Assembly: GCF_016859285.1 (NCBI RefSeq)
Contig: NC_053404.1
Span: 11,868,105 to 11,932,104 of the forward strand
Reading direction: 5' to 3'
DNA length: 64,000 bases
Source of the DNA: Xiphias gladius
Taxonomy: Eukaryota > Chordata > Actinopteri > Istiophoriformes > Xiphiidae
Part shown: positions 49,901 to 60,679 of the stretch, piece by piece
How positions within the stretch are numbered: position 1 is the stretch's first letter
How the letters are laid out: the number at the start of each line of letters is the position of its first letter
Program-made: the position numbers and the translations under genes
Notes under the pieces: model-generated
Databases searched by the model: none
The model's input: only the letters and a program-made list of their open reading frames with translations
What the model was told of the DNA's origin: nothing

Positions 49901-52900
49901 CTCTGAAATTTTACCTCAGTTTGATGTTTTTGATTATGTGGTCAGAGTATGTCCAGTCACAGACAGAAACGTGATTCACAGTGTATGTACCATTGGGGAG
50001 GCTTCTCTATTAGCTGTCTACTGATGTGTCTCATAGGCCAGAGTGACACAGACAATAGTGACTCAGTTACCTCCCAAGACTCCCGAGAGGGTGAGCCCTT
50101 GGCCGTGGAACCAGTTGTCATGGTAACTCCCGACCTCCTGATGGCGCACTGTGGCCTGCTGACTAATCTGCTGGCCATCCTGTCAGATTTCACCCTCACT
50201 GCCATCCGACACAACCAGCTCCTCCAAGCCCTGGCCATGTAAGAGGCAACATGCTCAGTGCACATAAAAATGCCCTCCCCTCTAATCATGAATAAAAGCG
50301 AAAATATTAAATATATATACCGTATAACAGTTTCAACACTTACTTATTATATTCAGTCAAGAGTTTATTATGTTACTACTTATAACTGATTCATGGTTTT
50401 AGTTTTCAGTAAAAATATCAAACATTTCCTGGTCGCAGGGGGTTTTTTTCAGTATAAATAAGAAATCATAAAATGAACACGCTGAGCCCTGGTAACATTT
50501 TTTTGTAATTTTTTATAACAATGAAAGATAATATAAATAAATATGTGTATATTTTATTCAGCAGAGAATCCATGGTACTTTTAGCCTTAATCCCCTCTAG
50601 CTAGTCAAACACACGATTTTTCCATCATGTTTCTTTTCTTCCTCAGTCTGGTGGATATTGAGCCCATCGAGAAATGTCTGACTGAGCTGAAGACACCCAA
50701 CGTCCTACCGGGCGAGAGAGAAGACATCAAGAGCCAGGTAAGGAATGCTGTGATAGACAGTTCTGAAGAGTTTTACAACTTTTTTTGTTTTTGTTTTGTT
50801 ATTATGACTTACCACTAAAATCTTGGGCTGGTACATTTCAGTGCCAGTTTCAGTGCAGCAGTGCTAGGTTGTCTGAGGGTACCTCCAGATTTTAGTGTAG
50901 GTGGAATACTCAGCAAGCTCACACTCAAAGCATACCCTTGTTTTTGCAGCTAGCAAAATTATTTTAAAAAAAATAATTTGAGTTAGGTCCATAAGTATTT
51001 GGACAGTGACGAAATTTTCGCAATTTTGCCTCTTTGCACCATTACAATTGATTTGAAACGAAGCAATCAAGATGTGATTGAAGTGTAGACTTTCAGCTTT
51101 ACTTCAAAGGGTTTAACAAAAATATCACATTAACCGTTTAGGATTTACAGCCATTTTTATACATAGTCCCGCATTTTCAGAGGCTCAAAATTAATTGGAC
51201 AATTGACGCTTGATCAGTTTCATGGCCAGGTGTGGCCTGTTTCCTCATTATTTCATGACAGGTTAAGCAAGTAAAATGTGTCGAGTTGATTCCAAGTGTT
51301 GAATTTGCATTTAGTAGCTTTTCATGGGGACTCTCAATATGTGGTTCAAAGACATGTTGCAAATGAAGGAGTTCATCATTAGGCCAAAAAACCATACAAA
51401 CCCATCGGACAGATAGCAGAGACTTTAGGGGTTGCTAAATCAACAATTTGGTACATTCTTAAAAAGAAGGAATGCACTGGTGAGCTCAGCAACAGCAAAA
51501 GGCCTGGAAGACAACTAAAGTGGATGATTGCAGAATTCTTTCCTTGGTGAAGAAAAACCCTTCAAAACGTCTAGCCAGGTCAAGATCACTCTTGAAAAGG
51601 TAGGTGTATCATAGTCAAAGTCTAAAATCAAGAGATGCATTCATGAATGTAAATACAGAGGGTTTACCACAAGGTGCAAACCAAGGGTGATACTAAAGGA
51701 CAGAAACGCCAGATTAGACTTTGCCAGAAAACATCTACGAAAGCCTGCCCAGTTCTGGAAAAAGATTCTTTGGACAGATGAAACCAAGATTAACTTGTGC
51801 CAGAATGATCTACTATCTGCTCAGATTCAGCCAAATGCTGCAAAACTGATAGGATGGTGCTCCACAGTACAGATGACCCAAAACATACTGCAAAACAACG
51901 CAAGAGCTTCTCAATGCAAAGAAATCTAACATTCTTCAATGGTCAAGTCAGTCACCTGACCTCATCCCAACTGAGCATGCTTTTCACTTACTGAAGACAA
52001 ATCTGAAGACAGAAAGACCCACAAACAAGCAGCAACTGCATCTCAAGCATCTCAAGGGAGGAGACTCAGCATTTGGTGATGTCCATGGGTTCCAGACCTC
52101 AGCCAGTCATTGACTGCAAAGGATTTTCATCCACATATTAAAAAAGTAATCCTTATATTTATAATTATGTTGGTTTGTCCAGTTACTTTAGAGACTATGG
52201 AAATGAGGGACTTTGTATAAAAATGGTAAAAACCTAAACATTTAATGCAGAACTCCTTGAATTAAAGCTTAAAGTTTACACTTCAGTCACATCTTGATGG
52301 CTTTATTTCAAATCCTTTTTTATGGTGTAAAGAGGCAAATTACATAAATTGTGTCACTATCCAAATACTTATGGACCTAACTGTACTTATTATTACTGTA
52401 CATTCATTTTCACCTTTTCTGTAACCATACCTGCTCAATAAAGTTGTGCATGTGTACTTTTATGCATGTTTGGTGTATCTCTATTGATTTCTGCCTCTAC
52501 GGATGTGTTTCTAGTTTGTCACCCTACTTCAGTTCCTGTCCAGCTTCTGTAAGCTGCTGCAGTCATACGTCACAGTGAGCCAGGAGCTGATTCCTGAACT
52601 GGACTTCCTGAAACAGCTGTTGACTACTCTGGTTGCAGTGCTCATGCTGGACACCAAAGGATTAGGTCAGAATCTTATGTTAAATTATAACTGAAAGTGA
52701 TTATTTTGAAGAAATATTGTTGGTAATAATGTTGCAAAAACATTTCAAATGTTTTCCATATCCCATATACAGTATAGTATACTATCCTGTATGTCACAAC
52801 AACCCTCATCACTGCTTCAAATGCAGGTCTTATGCAGACATTTATCCCAATTCTCTCTGCAGTGTGCTCTCATGTGTTACTTTGTGGCTGTCTCATGTCA

Positions 52901-55900
52901 TAAAATTTGTGACTCACTCTTTCCCCTCTTCAGATGCAGGTACCCGGGACACGGTTTGTGTTTGCTGGGCAGACGTGTTTATGCTCCTGGCTACTCTGGT
53001 GAGAAGGGACAGTTTAGCAGCATACCCATCTGTCTCTGCTGCGCTGGGGAGACGCTGGCGGACATTTGCAGGTACACAGATTCTCTCCTCTATTTGTGCG
53101 TGTGTGTGTGGGTGCATGTGTGAAAGTGAGTGAGTAAATGTGACAAAATTAATTATTTTGATTTAGGCTGCAGAATTTGTTGTAAGATCCTATATTATAG
53201 ATTACTTCTCACAGTTTGCAAAAATAGATATATTGCCTCCTTTGGTAACATTTAGGTGTTTCATTTAAATTACCCACTACACTTCAAGAGTCAAGATCCT
53301 GACACATGATGAACTTGGGCTGTAAAATTATAATTTCCCTCAAATCATAAAGACTGATAATCATGATTTGGATAATTATGCAACAACTCACTAAATAATC
53401 AGGATTAGCATTTAAAATTTAGTGCAGCCTTAATCCTGGTTCAAAAAAATAAATTCTATCTGTTTATATTAAAACATTTGTTGAATTATTACTGTGTAAT
53501 AACTTCCCTGAACAGATGCTAGGATAAGATAATTGCATCCTGTCCTTATACTACCTCTGCTCCTCCAACTCATCTTCCTCTGTGATTAATGGCGCAGAAG
53601 GGAAATCTGATGAGTCCAGTAAAAGATAAATGCTGAGTCTTTGTGTTTAGTTTGGCTGTGTGAACATGTTTATGGTGTCTGAGTTTCTGCATGCACATTC
53701 ACACGATTAGTGTGTTCTCCACCAGTTTATACTACGTCAGTCATGGACAAATATGTAGCTGTCAAGGGATTTAAACAGTGGAATTACCATTTTGTCGTGT
53801 CATTTTTGTGATTCAGTATGTATTGCAGTTTCATTCATTAAAAGGAAGCTATTCTCCTACCAACTCACTTTTTTTATTTTCCCTGTGTGTCTACAGGAAC
53901 ATTATCAGTGTGTGTGACTGAAAAGTTCGCAAGCCCTCTTCTCCACAAAGTGACCCTGCAGTTTCTTTGTGCAATTTTCACAGAGGAGACAAAGAGTCGG
54001 GGTGTAGAGGCCACAAACTGTAACTCTAAGTATGCAACTGCTTTGTCTGACATTGTGAATGGTCCATCAGCCAGCCATCTATGTGAACTGTTACTGCAGG
54101 TACGTGGTGTTTGTGTCAGCACGTGGTGATCTGTCCAGCTCTTGGTACACAATTAGAATTAGAATTGACTAAACTTGATTACTTTTTTTATATACAATAA
54201 TGTATGTGCTCATTGCAAAGTTAAAATAACTTCACAGCTTTGATGGTATTTACGGACTTTATGGTTACGTGCAATGGTCACTGTGTCCCTCTGTGACTGT
54301 TGATGCCAGAGTTTTGATAAAAGGACCCTTCAGGACCCTTTAAAGAAGCTGACAGCTAGAGCTCTGACGACACTGCTAGCATGCAGTCCCACAGCTCAAA
54401 GCCATGCAGCCAAAGGTAATTCCGCAAACCTCAGGCAAGCATTAGTCTGTCTCCTGTTTTTCTGTTTTACTACTTTCTTTTTCTTTTACTCTTTTAAATT
54501 TAAAAATGGGCCACCAGCCTGTTGTCTTGTGGTTCCCCATACGACACATAGTGGTTTCTTCATGTCAACCAAAAATTTTAAACCCTGTTTTTGACTGGAA
54601 AAGCTTCCAAAACACTAAATATTTATTTTAGAAAAATACTATCATCTTAATTGCATCTCTCAACCAAATGCTTAGTTAACCACTATCAATGAGAGCTATT
54701 TTTTGACAATTATGGTGGATATCCTATTTTTACTCTTGAAATGATTAAAATTAACTAAATAAAATCTGTATCATTTCATCCTATCTGGAACTTCTGGCTT
54801 TTCATGTGTTGTTGTGTTGTAGCTGGTTTAATTGACAGCTGTGTGGAGCAAATGAAGCAGACTCATTCCCAGCTCCACCTGGAGTCAGCCCGTCCCAGCA
54901 AGGCTTCCCACCGCAAAAAGGTGAGCAAGTGCTTGCTGGAAATTTCCAGTCTCAGCGTTCCCTTACTACCATTGTTTTTTGTAGAAAAACAATCTGAATT
55001 CAACATGAATGAGTTTTTGGATAAATATTATTAACACCGCCTCACTGTTCTTGAGCAGTAAAGTTGCAGTAAAGGGTGTTTTTAACTTGCGACAATTAAA
55101 AATATTGATCTTGTGTTTTGTCTTTCTATATTATCAGGAAGAGGGCTATTTAAAGGCAGTCAAGCTGACTGTGGAGATCCTGCGGAGTGCTCTTTACTGC
55201 AACGATGAATGCAAAGTGAGCCTCTGTGTATGCCTTTTAATTCCCCACTGCTAATTGTTTTTTAATGGAACCTCAGAGTACCAATGCATGCCTCTAAGTG
55301 CCATTTGCTTAAATTTGCATGGCCCTGCTAACATCTCAGAAAGTTTAGCTTCTTAAACCCTGTAATGGCATTACTTACAAAGCATATTAGCTGGTTTTAA
55401 TTATCTAAGTGGCCTTTCAGTCACTTTTGGTTACCTTAGACTAAACAGCCAGGCAGGCTTGACTGCAGTTCTCACCCTGCCATAATTCTACTTCCTGCAT
55501 GTTTTTCCTGCACACTTACAAAAATATTGAAGCATTTTATGTTGATTACTGCCATCGGTGTTTGTGCTGTTGTGTAAATCAGGGTTTCTCTGTTATATGT
55601 TATTACTTTAACCATTTGTGCATCTTTAATCATGTACATGTCTGTATGTGGGCCTTTTTCTATGCAATGTATTGGTGTGTGAGTGGGTATAATGCGTATA
55701 TCCATTTGTATTTGTGTGTGTAGGTGGTGGCTACAGATGCTCACCTAACAGTGGCCCTCTATGCTCTTTGGCCTTGGTTCCTATTGGACGACCCCACCAT
55801 GGAGGCAGTACTGGAGCTTCTATGCGTCTATACGGCAAACTGCACCACAGGTCTGTATGCGCGTGTCTGTTTCGTCTGTCTGTATGTCTGTGTTTGTGCA

Positions 55901-57621
55901 GGCATAGTGCCTGGCCTGTGCCTGCCCATTGCTTCTGTCTGCGGTCAGCAATCTGACTGAGTCACACACACTTTGCACTAAGAGCCCCATTGTCCTCTCC
56001 AGTGACAGCTGAACAACATTGTGTCTCACTGTATAAGACCAGCGCCTGCTTGCCCACCAGTCACAATGGGCACAGTGTCAGGATCTGGGGATCAAGCTGC
56101 ATGGCTGTCTCACTGTATGTATGGCAATGGGTTTCAGACCAGTGGGAGATAATGTGGGGAGTGATAGAGCATCTCTGTGTTGCCTGAGATATTGGTATTC
56201 CATCATTCAAATGTAAGAGCTGTGCCTGTGAAAATCAGAACAGCAAAAGACTTGAAGAAAAACGGTTTTTGATTGGGAAAGGAAAGATTCATGGGGAGGA
56301 AACAGTAGGGAGATTTTACTTTGATAAACGACTCATGGTCCCTTTGATCTCTTTATGTGTGCATGCATGTGTGCGGGACTGGTGTAGTTGTGCAATAGAA
56401 ATCAGTTTCATCAGTGAAGGGAAGGAAGTTTTATGTGCAACACTTATGAACATTTGAGAGTCTTTGTGCGTGTGTGTATACCTCTGTTTGATTGGCAGCA
56501 GAATCTCAGTGGGTGCGTGTGCTCTGATCACTTTAGACCCCCTATAAGCTCAAAGCTGTGACGCACCAGTAATCAGTGAAGTTGGGCATAGTATTTCCCT
56601 AAAGGTTAACTGAACAGCAGGTTGTACTCAGGCTGCATTGTAAATAAATAAATTGTAGCTACCATGTAGGACTAAATAATTTCCCTCGCTCCCAGAGTCA
56701 GAAGGTTGTCATTATCAGTCAGAGTGCTTTCATGGCGAATGAAGATTAAAAGCCAGTTTAACGATGAAAAACTTTCAGAGGTGTTGTAAAGCTATCTGAT
56801 TCAACCTGTGCAACCTAATGCCTCTAAAGTCACACCCTTTTGAGATGACAACAAAGGGAGTTCCATTCCTCTTCATCATTTTTTGTCATTTGGCTAGACA
56901 GCTTTCACATCAAAACAAGCTGTGTATACAGCTGTGCATGCAGCCATGCAGAGATGTTCTGATATAGTGGGCAGACAACCATGTGGGTCAGTCTTTATTT
57001 TTGCAGCCACTGGTGCTGACTGCCCACCTAGCTTTAAGATAAACAGAAAGAAGCAACCAACTCCAACAACAAGAAGAAAAGTGTTTCATTATGTTTATAC
57101 TTGACTTTTCTTGCTAAAAGTGGCTAGCATTGTGACTAAGAGTAGGTAAGAGTACAATAAAGTACATACCAGAAGGATTACAAGGATGTTTACTGTTTTG
57201 ATTAACACTTCCCAATTCACTTGACTGAAGCCACTGTTTGGTAATTGTAACTGTAATCTATATAGCTGCAATATTGTTTTTTTCACATTTGTCAAGAATA
57301 GACACTTGTCCATTGCATACATAAGAATATTACATTTTCAGGTTGAATATCAAATTACATATTGGCTTCTCATATTAGCTACACCCACAATCCACAGCAA
57401 TGGGTTTGACCATTTCCCTTAGTGGAAGAGGATAGAATGGTTGCTGTTTTTGATATCAGCACAATAATGTCAATCAGCATTACTCCTGATTGGCTGCCTT
57501 TAGGACAGGGAAAGTGCTTGCGTACTGGCATGTCTGTCGATTGGTGTGTGTGATAGACCTAGATGGTTAAATAACCTACATGTCAACAATATTTCTTTTT
57601 TTTTTTATATATATATATATT

Positions 57622-57652
<31 letters not shown>

Positions 57653-60586
57653 ATATTTAAAATGTATTATGTTTGCTTTGTTTCTCCTCTCTCCCAGCAT
57701 GCAGTTCTCTGTGTGGCAGTGGCCCTGGTGTTCCCCAAGGATCGAAAAGCACCTCCAGTAGCTCTTTGATGCATGCTGTCATGAAGCTGGCCTCAGGGGT
57801 TGCCCCAGACAACAGCCCTATCCAGAAATTAGCATTCTCTCTCTTGGCTAACCTTGCCACATCACGCGACTGCAGAGGCCTCCTGCAAAAGGTTCAAGCC
57901 TAGAACACAGTGTACAAAATTATGTGGACAAGACAAGCGTCTAATTGCTAAATCAAAGCAAAAACTGAGCATCAGTTTTTATCCCTAAATGTAAACCTGT
58001 TCAGATGAGCCAATTCAACAGAATTCTTAAGTTTATTTATAACTGGCTGTTAAAAACAAATTTACAAGTGTAAAAAAATGTAACAAGTGAGATAATAGCA
58101 TGAATGACATTTTATGAGTAACATAAGCCTCTCTCACACTTAGCCTCTCCAAACTCGCCATCACAACAATTACACTATGCTGGCTAGGGGAATATTTTCT
58201 ACTTTGGGGAGCAGTTCTTAATGATATGTTCATGACCCCGAAATTCAATTCAAATTTCTCATGTCTGCTTCCTTTTCTGTCATTCCCAGAATAATTTCCT
58301 GCAAGCCTTCATGTCAGTGCCAATTCCCAAGGCAGGGGTTAAGGCCACGTCTGTAGGTGTTGGTGGGAGCCTACTGGGCCTGTGGCTGAGGCTTCTGGTC
58401 AGTCTCTCGTACGCAGAAGACATCCAGCAGAGTATCCTTAGGGTGACTGGAGCCCTGGAACTGCTGGCAGATCTGGCACCTCATCAGCACTATGCGCTGC
58501 TCACCCTTCACAACCTCTGCTTCTGCCCTGCCAACAAGCCACACATCATTGCCAGTGGTATGAAAGGAAAGCAGGGGTTAAATTTATTGATCTGATGCAG
58601 AAATATGAAAGTGTTTAAGCAGAGAAGTACAAAGGGAAAGTACAGAAAAGCAGATCTGTTTTAGGTATACATTTGTATCAGTGTTTTTTCATCATTTGAT
58701 AAAACACCATTTCATATATGAGGTGCTCTGCAATCAATCAGATTGAAGGCAGAAAAAGAGCATCACAGCATTTGATATTAAATAAGTGGGAAACACATTT
58801 GCTTTCTTCCGGTGAGTTAAATGAAAAGGTCGATACCGCCCTCGTGTGTGCTGTAAGTAGGCTACCTGTTTTCCCCTAATTTCAGTATTTATGCTAAGCT
58901 AACCACGTCATGGCTCCAGCTCCTTGCTTAAAGCACAGATGTGAGAGCTATCGATCTTCTCATATACTGTAACTCTACATGAAAGCAAACAAGCGTATTT
59001 AAATTAACAGTTTAATCCCTAAACTGATTTTAGGCACTTTTAAATTTACAGACTACCCAAAAGAACTAACAGTATACACAGTATGCATATAGAAACTGTG
59101 TTGTTGTTTGTTTTAGAGTCTTTGTTCTTTCCAGAGTAAAAAAACATAAAAAAAAACAAAACACTTAACACAGCTTTGAAAATGCAGAAAGTGGAGGACC
59201 TGTCTATGAATGGATTCAGAACAGGAACCAATCATCAGTAATTAGCCATTAATTATATTCATAATAGAAATACTGAGTACAGCATAGTAAGTTTAGTATC
59301 ATTGATGTTTTAAAGCAAGTCATATCTAAAGGGAGAATGAGAATGCAGTAGGTGTACAGTGTATGAAGATAAATGATTCTATGACATGTACACGAAGAAA
59401 GGAGAGGAAGTTGCAGAGAAGACTAAAAGACATATTGTGTACCCCCATGCAATGTGAGCTGCAGGTGGTGGGCCCGGGTGGGTGGATTCTACTGTGGTGT
59501 TATGTTTGTTTCCTGTGGAAAGATCATATTTCCTGTGTATGTTGAATTAGTCATCATATAAGAAATGTTTGAGAAGGCCATATTGCCATTTTTAAATTTC
59601 AACGTGAATAAGTAAAAATGTGAAACTAGTTTTTAGTGAGCTAGATAATGACAGTGTGCAAAAACTCTGTAAATGTTTTTTTTTTCTGTGTTCAGTATGT
59701 TGTGTTATCCGGGTCAACAGTTTTCTACAGTATATGCTAATATATAACCTGCATTTTAATAACTACAATCCTTTTAAAGGGGAATCCTCGCATTGTTCTA
59801 AATTAAAGAATATATTACTCTTTTTTTTTTTTTTCTGCAAATTGATGGCTATCTCACAATTAATGAATGCCTCTGATTATCTCCATATCTTTCCTCCAGA
59901 CAAAGCCATGAAGGTATTGCTATGCTGTCTGGAAAGTAAAGAGAGGGAAACTTGCTGTATGGGAGCTTCTGCACTTTGGGCATTGCTCCATAACAATCAG
60001 AGGGTACACACACACACAAACACACACATGCACCCAAGCAGATCAAGTTTATTTAGTGACTGCATTTGTTGGCTAGTATTGGAGTTTATTGGTGATATAG
60101 GTCAAATTAAATCCTAGGGTGTCTTCATGCTGTCTGTTTCTTTGCCTGTCGGAACATAAATAAATCTGCCTGAAATCTTCCTTGTGGTCTTACATACATA
60201 TGGCCAGCCTTAGTTACCTCCTGATTGCAAAACTGAAAAAAAAAGTGTTTTCCTGGTTTAAGAGTCATCAACACAACTCATACTAATTTGTCTTTCTGAT
60301 TTCCCCTCATAGGCCAAGACATCTTTGAAGTGTCCCTCTGTACGACTGAGAATTGAAGAGGCACATACCCTCTCTAAGAAAGGTATGGATTTATTCACTT
60401 TGATGAAGGAATATCAGCATCTGTCCTGGCACTGAATCTGAACATCATATTTTCATATCCCATTGTTTACAGTTGTTTTTTTGTTTTTGTTTTTTCTAAA
60501 CTGCAGATGCAGAGAAGAAGCAGGAGCCAATGAGTACCTATCTGTTGAAGTGCCTTGAAAACCTTTCCCAGCTATTAAATAACTGA
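28541..60586 (+). CDS. rttn: Rotatin, complete 49-exon gene
   Basis: Forty-nine exons joined at splice sites give 6,723 coding bases, 2,240 residues plus stop, versus 2,226 in human rotatin, which also has 49 exons. Every junction keeps phase, and residue order follows the human protein from the N-terminus ([11 protein letters not shown]…[14 protein letters not shown]) to the C-terminus ([15 protein letters not shown]). Rotatin is a large, mostly helical armadillo-like protein of centrioles and basal bodies. It acts with STIL-pathway proteins in building full-length centrioles and is needed for cilia, left–right axis and brain growth; human mutations cause microcephaly and polymicrogyria. There is no signal peptide and no membrane segment. 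The start is the family-matching ATG in a 31-base first coding exon. Introns 10 and 29 use GC donors. Coordinates of all exons are in the five block entries. Intron repeats are listed separately. Confidence 0.95.
30542..32187 (+). other. rttn: rttn intron 6, with repeat debris
   Basis: This 1.6 kb intron has no coding signal. At 30851–30883 'cagtgagcactttgttagga' followed by 'acacctgtacacc' matches a widespread fish repeat terminus. Around 31130 'gtgcccttgaacaaagcac' resembles a SINE tail, and 'ggtttgatcct' at about 30719 resembles a tRNA B box. None can be delimited confidently. The minus-strand frame 31102–31419 is not supported as a gene. Confidence 0.4.
32188..37557 (+). CDS. rttn: rttn exons 7–17 (residues 235–778)
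   Basis: Exons: 32188–32338, 32744–32912, 33493–33683, 33914–34029, 34985–35152, 35241–35453, 35623–35735, 35843–35969, 36298–36423, 36767–36883, 37418–37557. Exons 8–9 encode a polar, Ser/Gly/Arg-rich linker (about 285–365) between helical parts. Exon 10 ends in [14 protein letters not shown] and is joined to [12 protein letters not shown] of exon 11 across a GC–AG intron. Exons 15–17 include [20 protein letters not shown] and [20 protein letters not shown]. The exon 17/18 junction is phase 2 (AT|T, isoleucine). Confidence 0.92.
34030..34984 (+). other. rttn: rttn intron 10, GC–AG type
   Basis: The donor reads CTG|GCAAGT and the acceptor TTTTAG|AAGGAG. The intron contains a 15-base T run (about 34370–34386) and the (GT)40 tract at 34834–34913, which ends about 70 bases before the acceptor. 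No coding sequence is seen inside. The frame 34457–34756 is unsupported. Confidence 0.8.
34834..34913. repeat. (TG)40 microsatellite in rttn intron 10
   Basis: An uninterrupted 80-base TG repeat; TG/GT phase is arbitrary. It lies in the transcript sense as UG repeats near the 3' end of the intron. Confidence 0.97.
38173..45599 (+). CDS. rttn: rttn exons 18–28 (residues 778–1317)
   Basis: Exons: 38173–38344, 38437–38536, 39090–39175, 39814–39931, 40584–40680, 40772–40837, 40959–41150, 42150–42392, 43098–43254, 44477–44643, 45380–45599. Recognisable rotatin segments are [20 protein letters not shown] (exon 21), [19 protein letters not shown] (exons 22–23) and [18 protein letters not shown] with [10 protein letters not shown] (exon 28). 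Exon 23 is the smallest internal exon (66 bases). The 197-codon frame across 45273–45866 is in the exon-28 frame but includes intron on both sides. Confidence 0.92.
38576..38657. mobile_element. 82-base foldback MITE in rttn intron 19
   Basis: The left arm 'tacagtggggtccaaatgtc' + 'tgag' (38576–38599) pairs with the right arm, which reverse complemented reads 'tacagtgggctccaaaggtc' + 'tgag' (38634–38657): 22 of 24 positions match. Both ends carry TA, the target of Tc1/mariner insertion. Only about 34 bases separate the arms. There is no coding capacity; it is an almost pure hairpin. Confidence 0.75.
41151..42149 (+). other. rttn: rttn intron 24
   Basis: AT-rich intron of 1.0 kb. The minus-strand frame 41759–41989 is lysine/asparagine-rich and unsupported. 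Nothing else recognised. Confidence 0.7.
43255..44476 (+). other. rttn: rttn intron 26
   Basis: Intron of 1.2 kb. The segment around 43320–43500 (starting 'aaagggatatttgagagttg' and a T-rich run) may be old dispersed repeat sequence, unclassified. No exon signal is missing here: the exon 26/27 junction keeps phase 0. Confidence 0.6.
45600..46624 (+). other. rttn: rttn intron 28
   Basis: Intron of 1.0 kb. Open frames extend into it from exon 28, but the donor GAG|GTGTGT and phase-0 junction to exon 29 are clear. Nothing else recognised. Confidence 0.7.
46625..50737 (+). CDS. rttn: rttn exons 29–37 (residues 1318–1702)
   Basis: Exons: 46625–46753, 46952–47062, 47630–47788, 48220–48297, 48967–49165, 49387–49484, 49582–49669, 50037–50238, 50647–50737. 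Exon 29 starts with the conserved [20 protein letters not shown] and ends at a GC donor. Exons 30–33 include [16 protein letters not shown] and [19 protein letters not shown]. Exons 33–36 encode a Ser/Pro-rich, probably disordered stretch (about 1525–1625) before [20 protein letters not shown]. Exons 29–31 end in phase 0, so each is a multiple of three long. Confidence 0.91.
46754..46951 (+). other. rttn: rttn intron 29, GC–AG type
   Basis: The donor is AAG|GCAAGT, the classic GC-donor consensus with full match to U1 apart from the C. The acceptor follows 'aatgtatcag'. The intron is 198 bases. Reading through it hits a stop after 17 codons. Confidence 0.85.
50980..52383 (+). mobile_element. 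Tc1/mariner-like transposon, inactive
   Basis: Terminal inverted repeats are visible. The left end (50980–) reads 'gagttaggtccataagtatt' + 'tggacagtgac'; the right end (to 52383), reverse complemented, reads 'cagttaggtccataagtatt' + 'tggatagtgac'. Similarity continues inward for about 200 bases on each side (including 'caatcaagatgtgattgaag' and 'tttagg…ccatttttatac'). TA follows the right end at 52384–52385; the left TA appears mutated. Total length is 1.40 kb, close to a full Tc1-like element. The transposase lies on the plus strand but is broken by several stops and frameshifts. Confidence 0.9.
51360..52110 (+). pseudogene. Tc1-like transposase pseudogene
   Basis: Fragments in different frames resemble a Tc1-type DDE transposase. 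The longest open piece (51687–51929) has [20 protein letters not shown] followed by TDETKINL, the region holding the second catalytic Asp. Upstream pieces correspond to the paired DNA-binding helices, downstream ones to the QSPDL-type C-terminal region. In-frame stops and shifts exclude a working protein. Confidence 0.85.
52515..60586 (+). CDS. rttn: rttn exons 38–49 (residues 1703–2240)
   Basis: Exons: 52515–52665, 52934–53071, 53897–54099, 54310–54415, 54823–54920, 55138–55215, 55724–55850, 57698–57891, 58290–58557, 59900–60003, 60313–60382, 60507–60586. Conserved parts are [19 protein letters not shown] (exon 38), [17 protein letters not shown] (exon 44), [20 protein letters not shown] (exon 46) and [14 protein letters not shown] (exon 47). 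The last exon ends in [13 protein letters not shown] and TGA at 60584–60586. Exon 45 uses a weak donor, AAG|GTTCAA. Confidence 0.92.
53072..53896 (+). other. rttn: rttn intron 39
   Basis: Intron of 825 bases. At about 53330–53440 phrases such as 'tgataatcatgatttggata' and 'tttagtgcagcct' resemble degenerate ends of a 'gggctgcac…' fish repeat, at low confidence. No coding signal. Confidence 0.5.
55851..57697 (+). other. rttn: rttn intron 44 (largest rttn intron)
   Basis: At 1.85 kb this is the largest intron. It contains no recognised transposon apart from the TA-rich tract at 57606–57657 near its 3' end. Frames inside are short and overlap on both strands. Confidence 0.7.
57606..57657. repeat. 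(TA)n-rich microsatellite before rttn exon 45
   Basis: Blocks of TA dinucleotides interrupted by TTT occur about every 18 bases and end roughly 40 bases before the exon 45 acceptor. A normal pyrimidine tract (tttctcctctctcccag) still separates it from the exon. Confidence 0.9.
58558..59899 (+). other. rttn: rttn intron 46
   Basis: Intron of 1.34 kb containing the inverted high-copy repeat relative at 58820–59030. The frame 59620–60117 only reads through from this intron into exon 47 and on into the next intron; it is not a separate gene. Confidence 0.75.
58820..59030. repeat. High-copy repeat, inverted relative of 10.87–11.2 kb
   Basis: The order 'gttttcccctaatttcagta', 'tttatgctaagctaacca', 'gtgagagctatcgatcttct' and 'aagcaaacaagcgtattt' is the reverse-strand reading of the repeat whose core begins at 10866. 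It is diverged and partial. Confidence 0.55.
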
Positions 60587-60652
60587 TTGTATTTATATTT
60601 TTGTTTGTTTTGTATATTGTTTTATACTTATTCAATCTTAATACATTTTGAT

Positions 60653-60658
60653 ATTAAA
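60653..60658 (+). terminator. rttn: Candidate rttn polyadenylation signal
   Basis: ATTAAA, the commonest variant of AATAAA, lies 67 bases after the rttn stop codon. It would give a very short 3' UTR of about 90 bases. Confidence 0.5.
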
Positions 60659-60679
60659 GTGGCAGATTTTAGGTACAGT

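Larger units (their letters stand above)
50738..52514 (+). other. rttn: rttn intron 37, enlarged by a Tc1-like insertion
   Basis: Of 1,777 intron bases, 1,404 are the Tc1-like element at 50980–52383. The remaining sequence is plain intron. Confidence 0.85.

Noticed and set aside
59620..60117. 165-codon frame near rttn exon 47
   Set aside because: It is exon 47 plus in-frame intron sequence on both sides, with good splice sites at 59899/59900 and 60003/60004.
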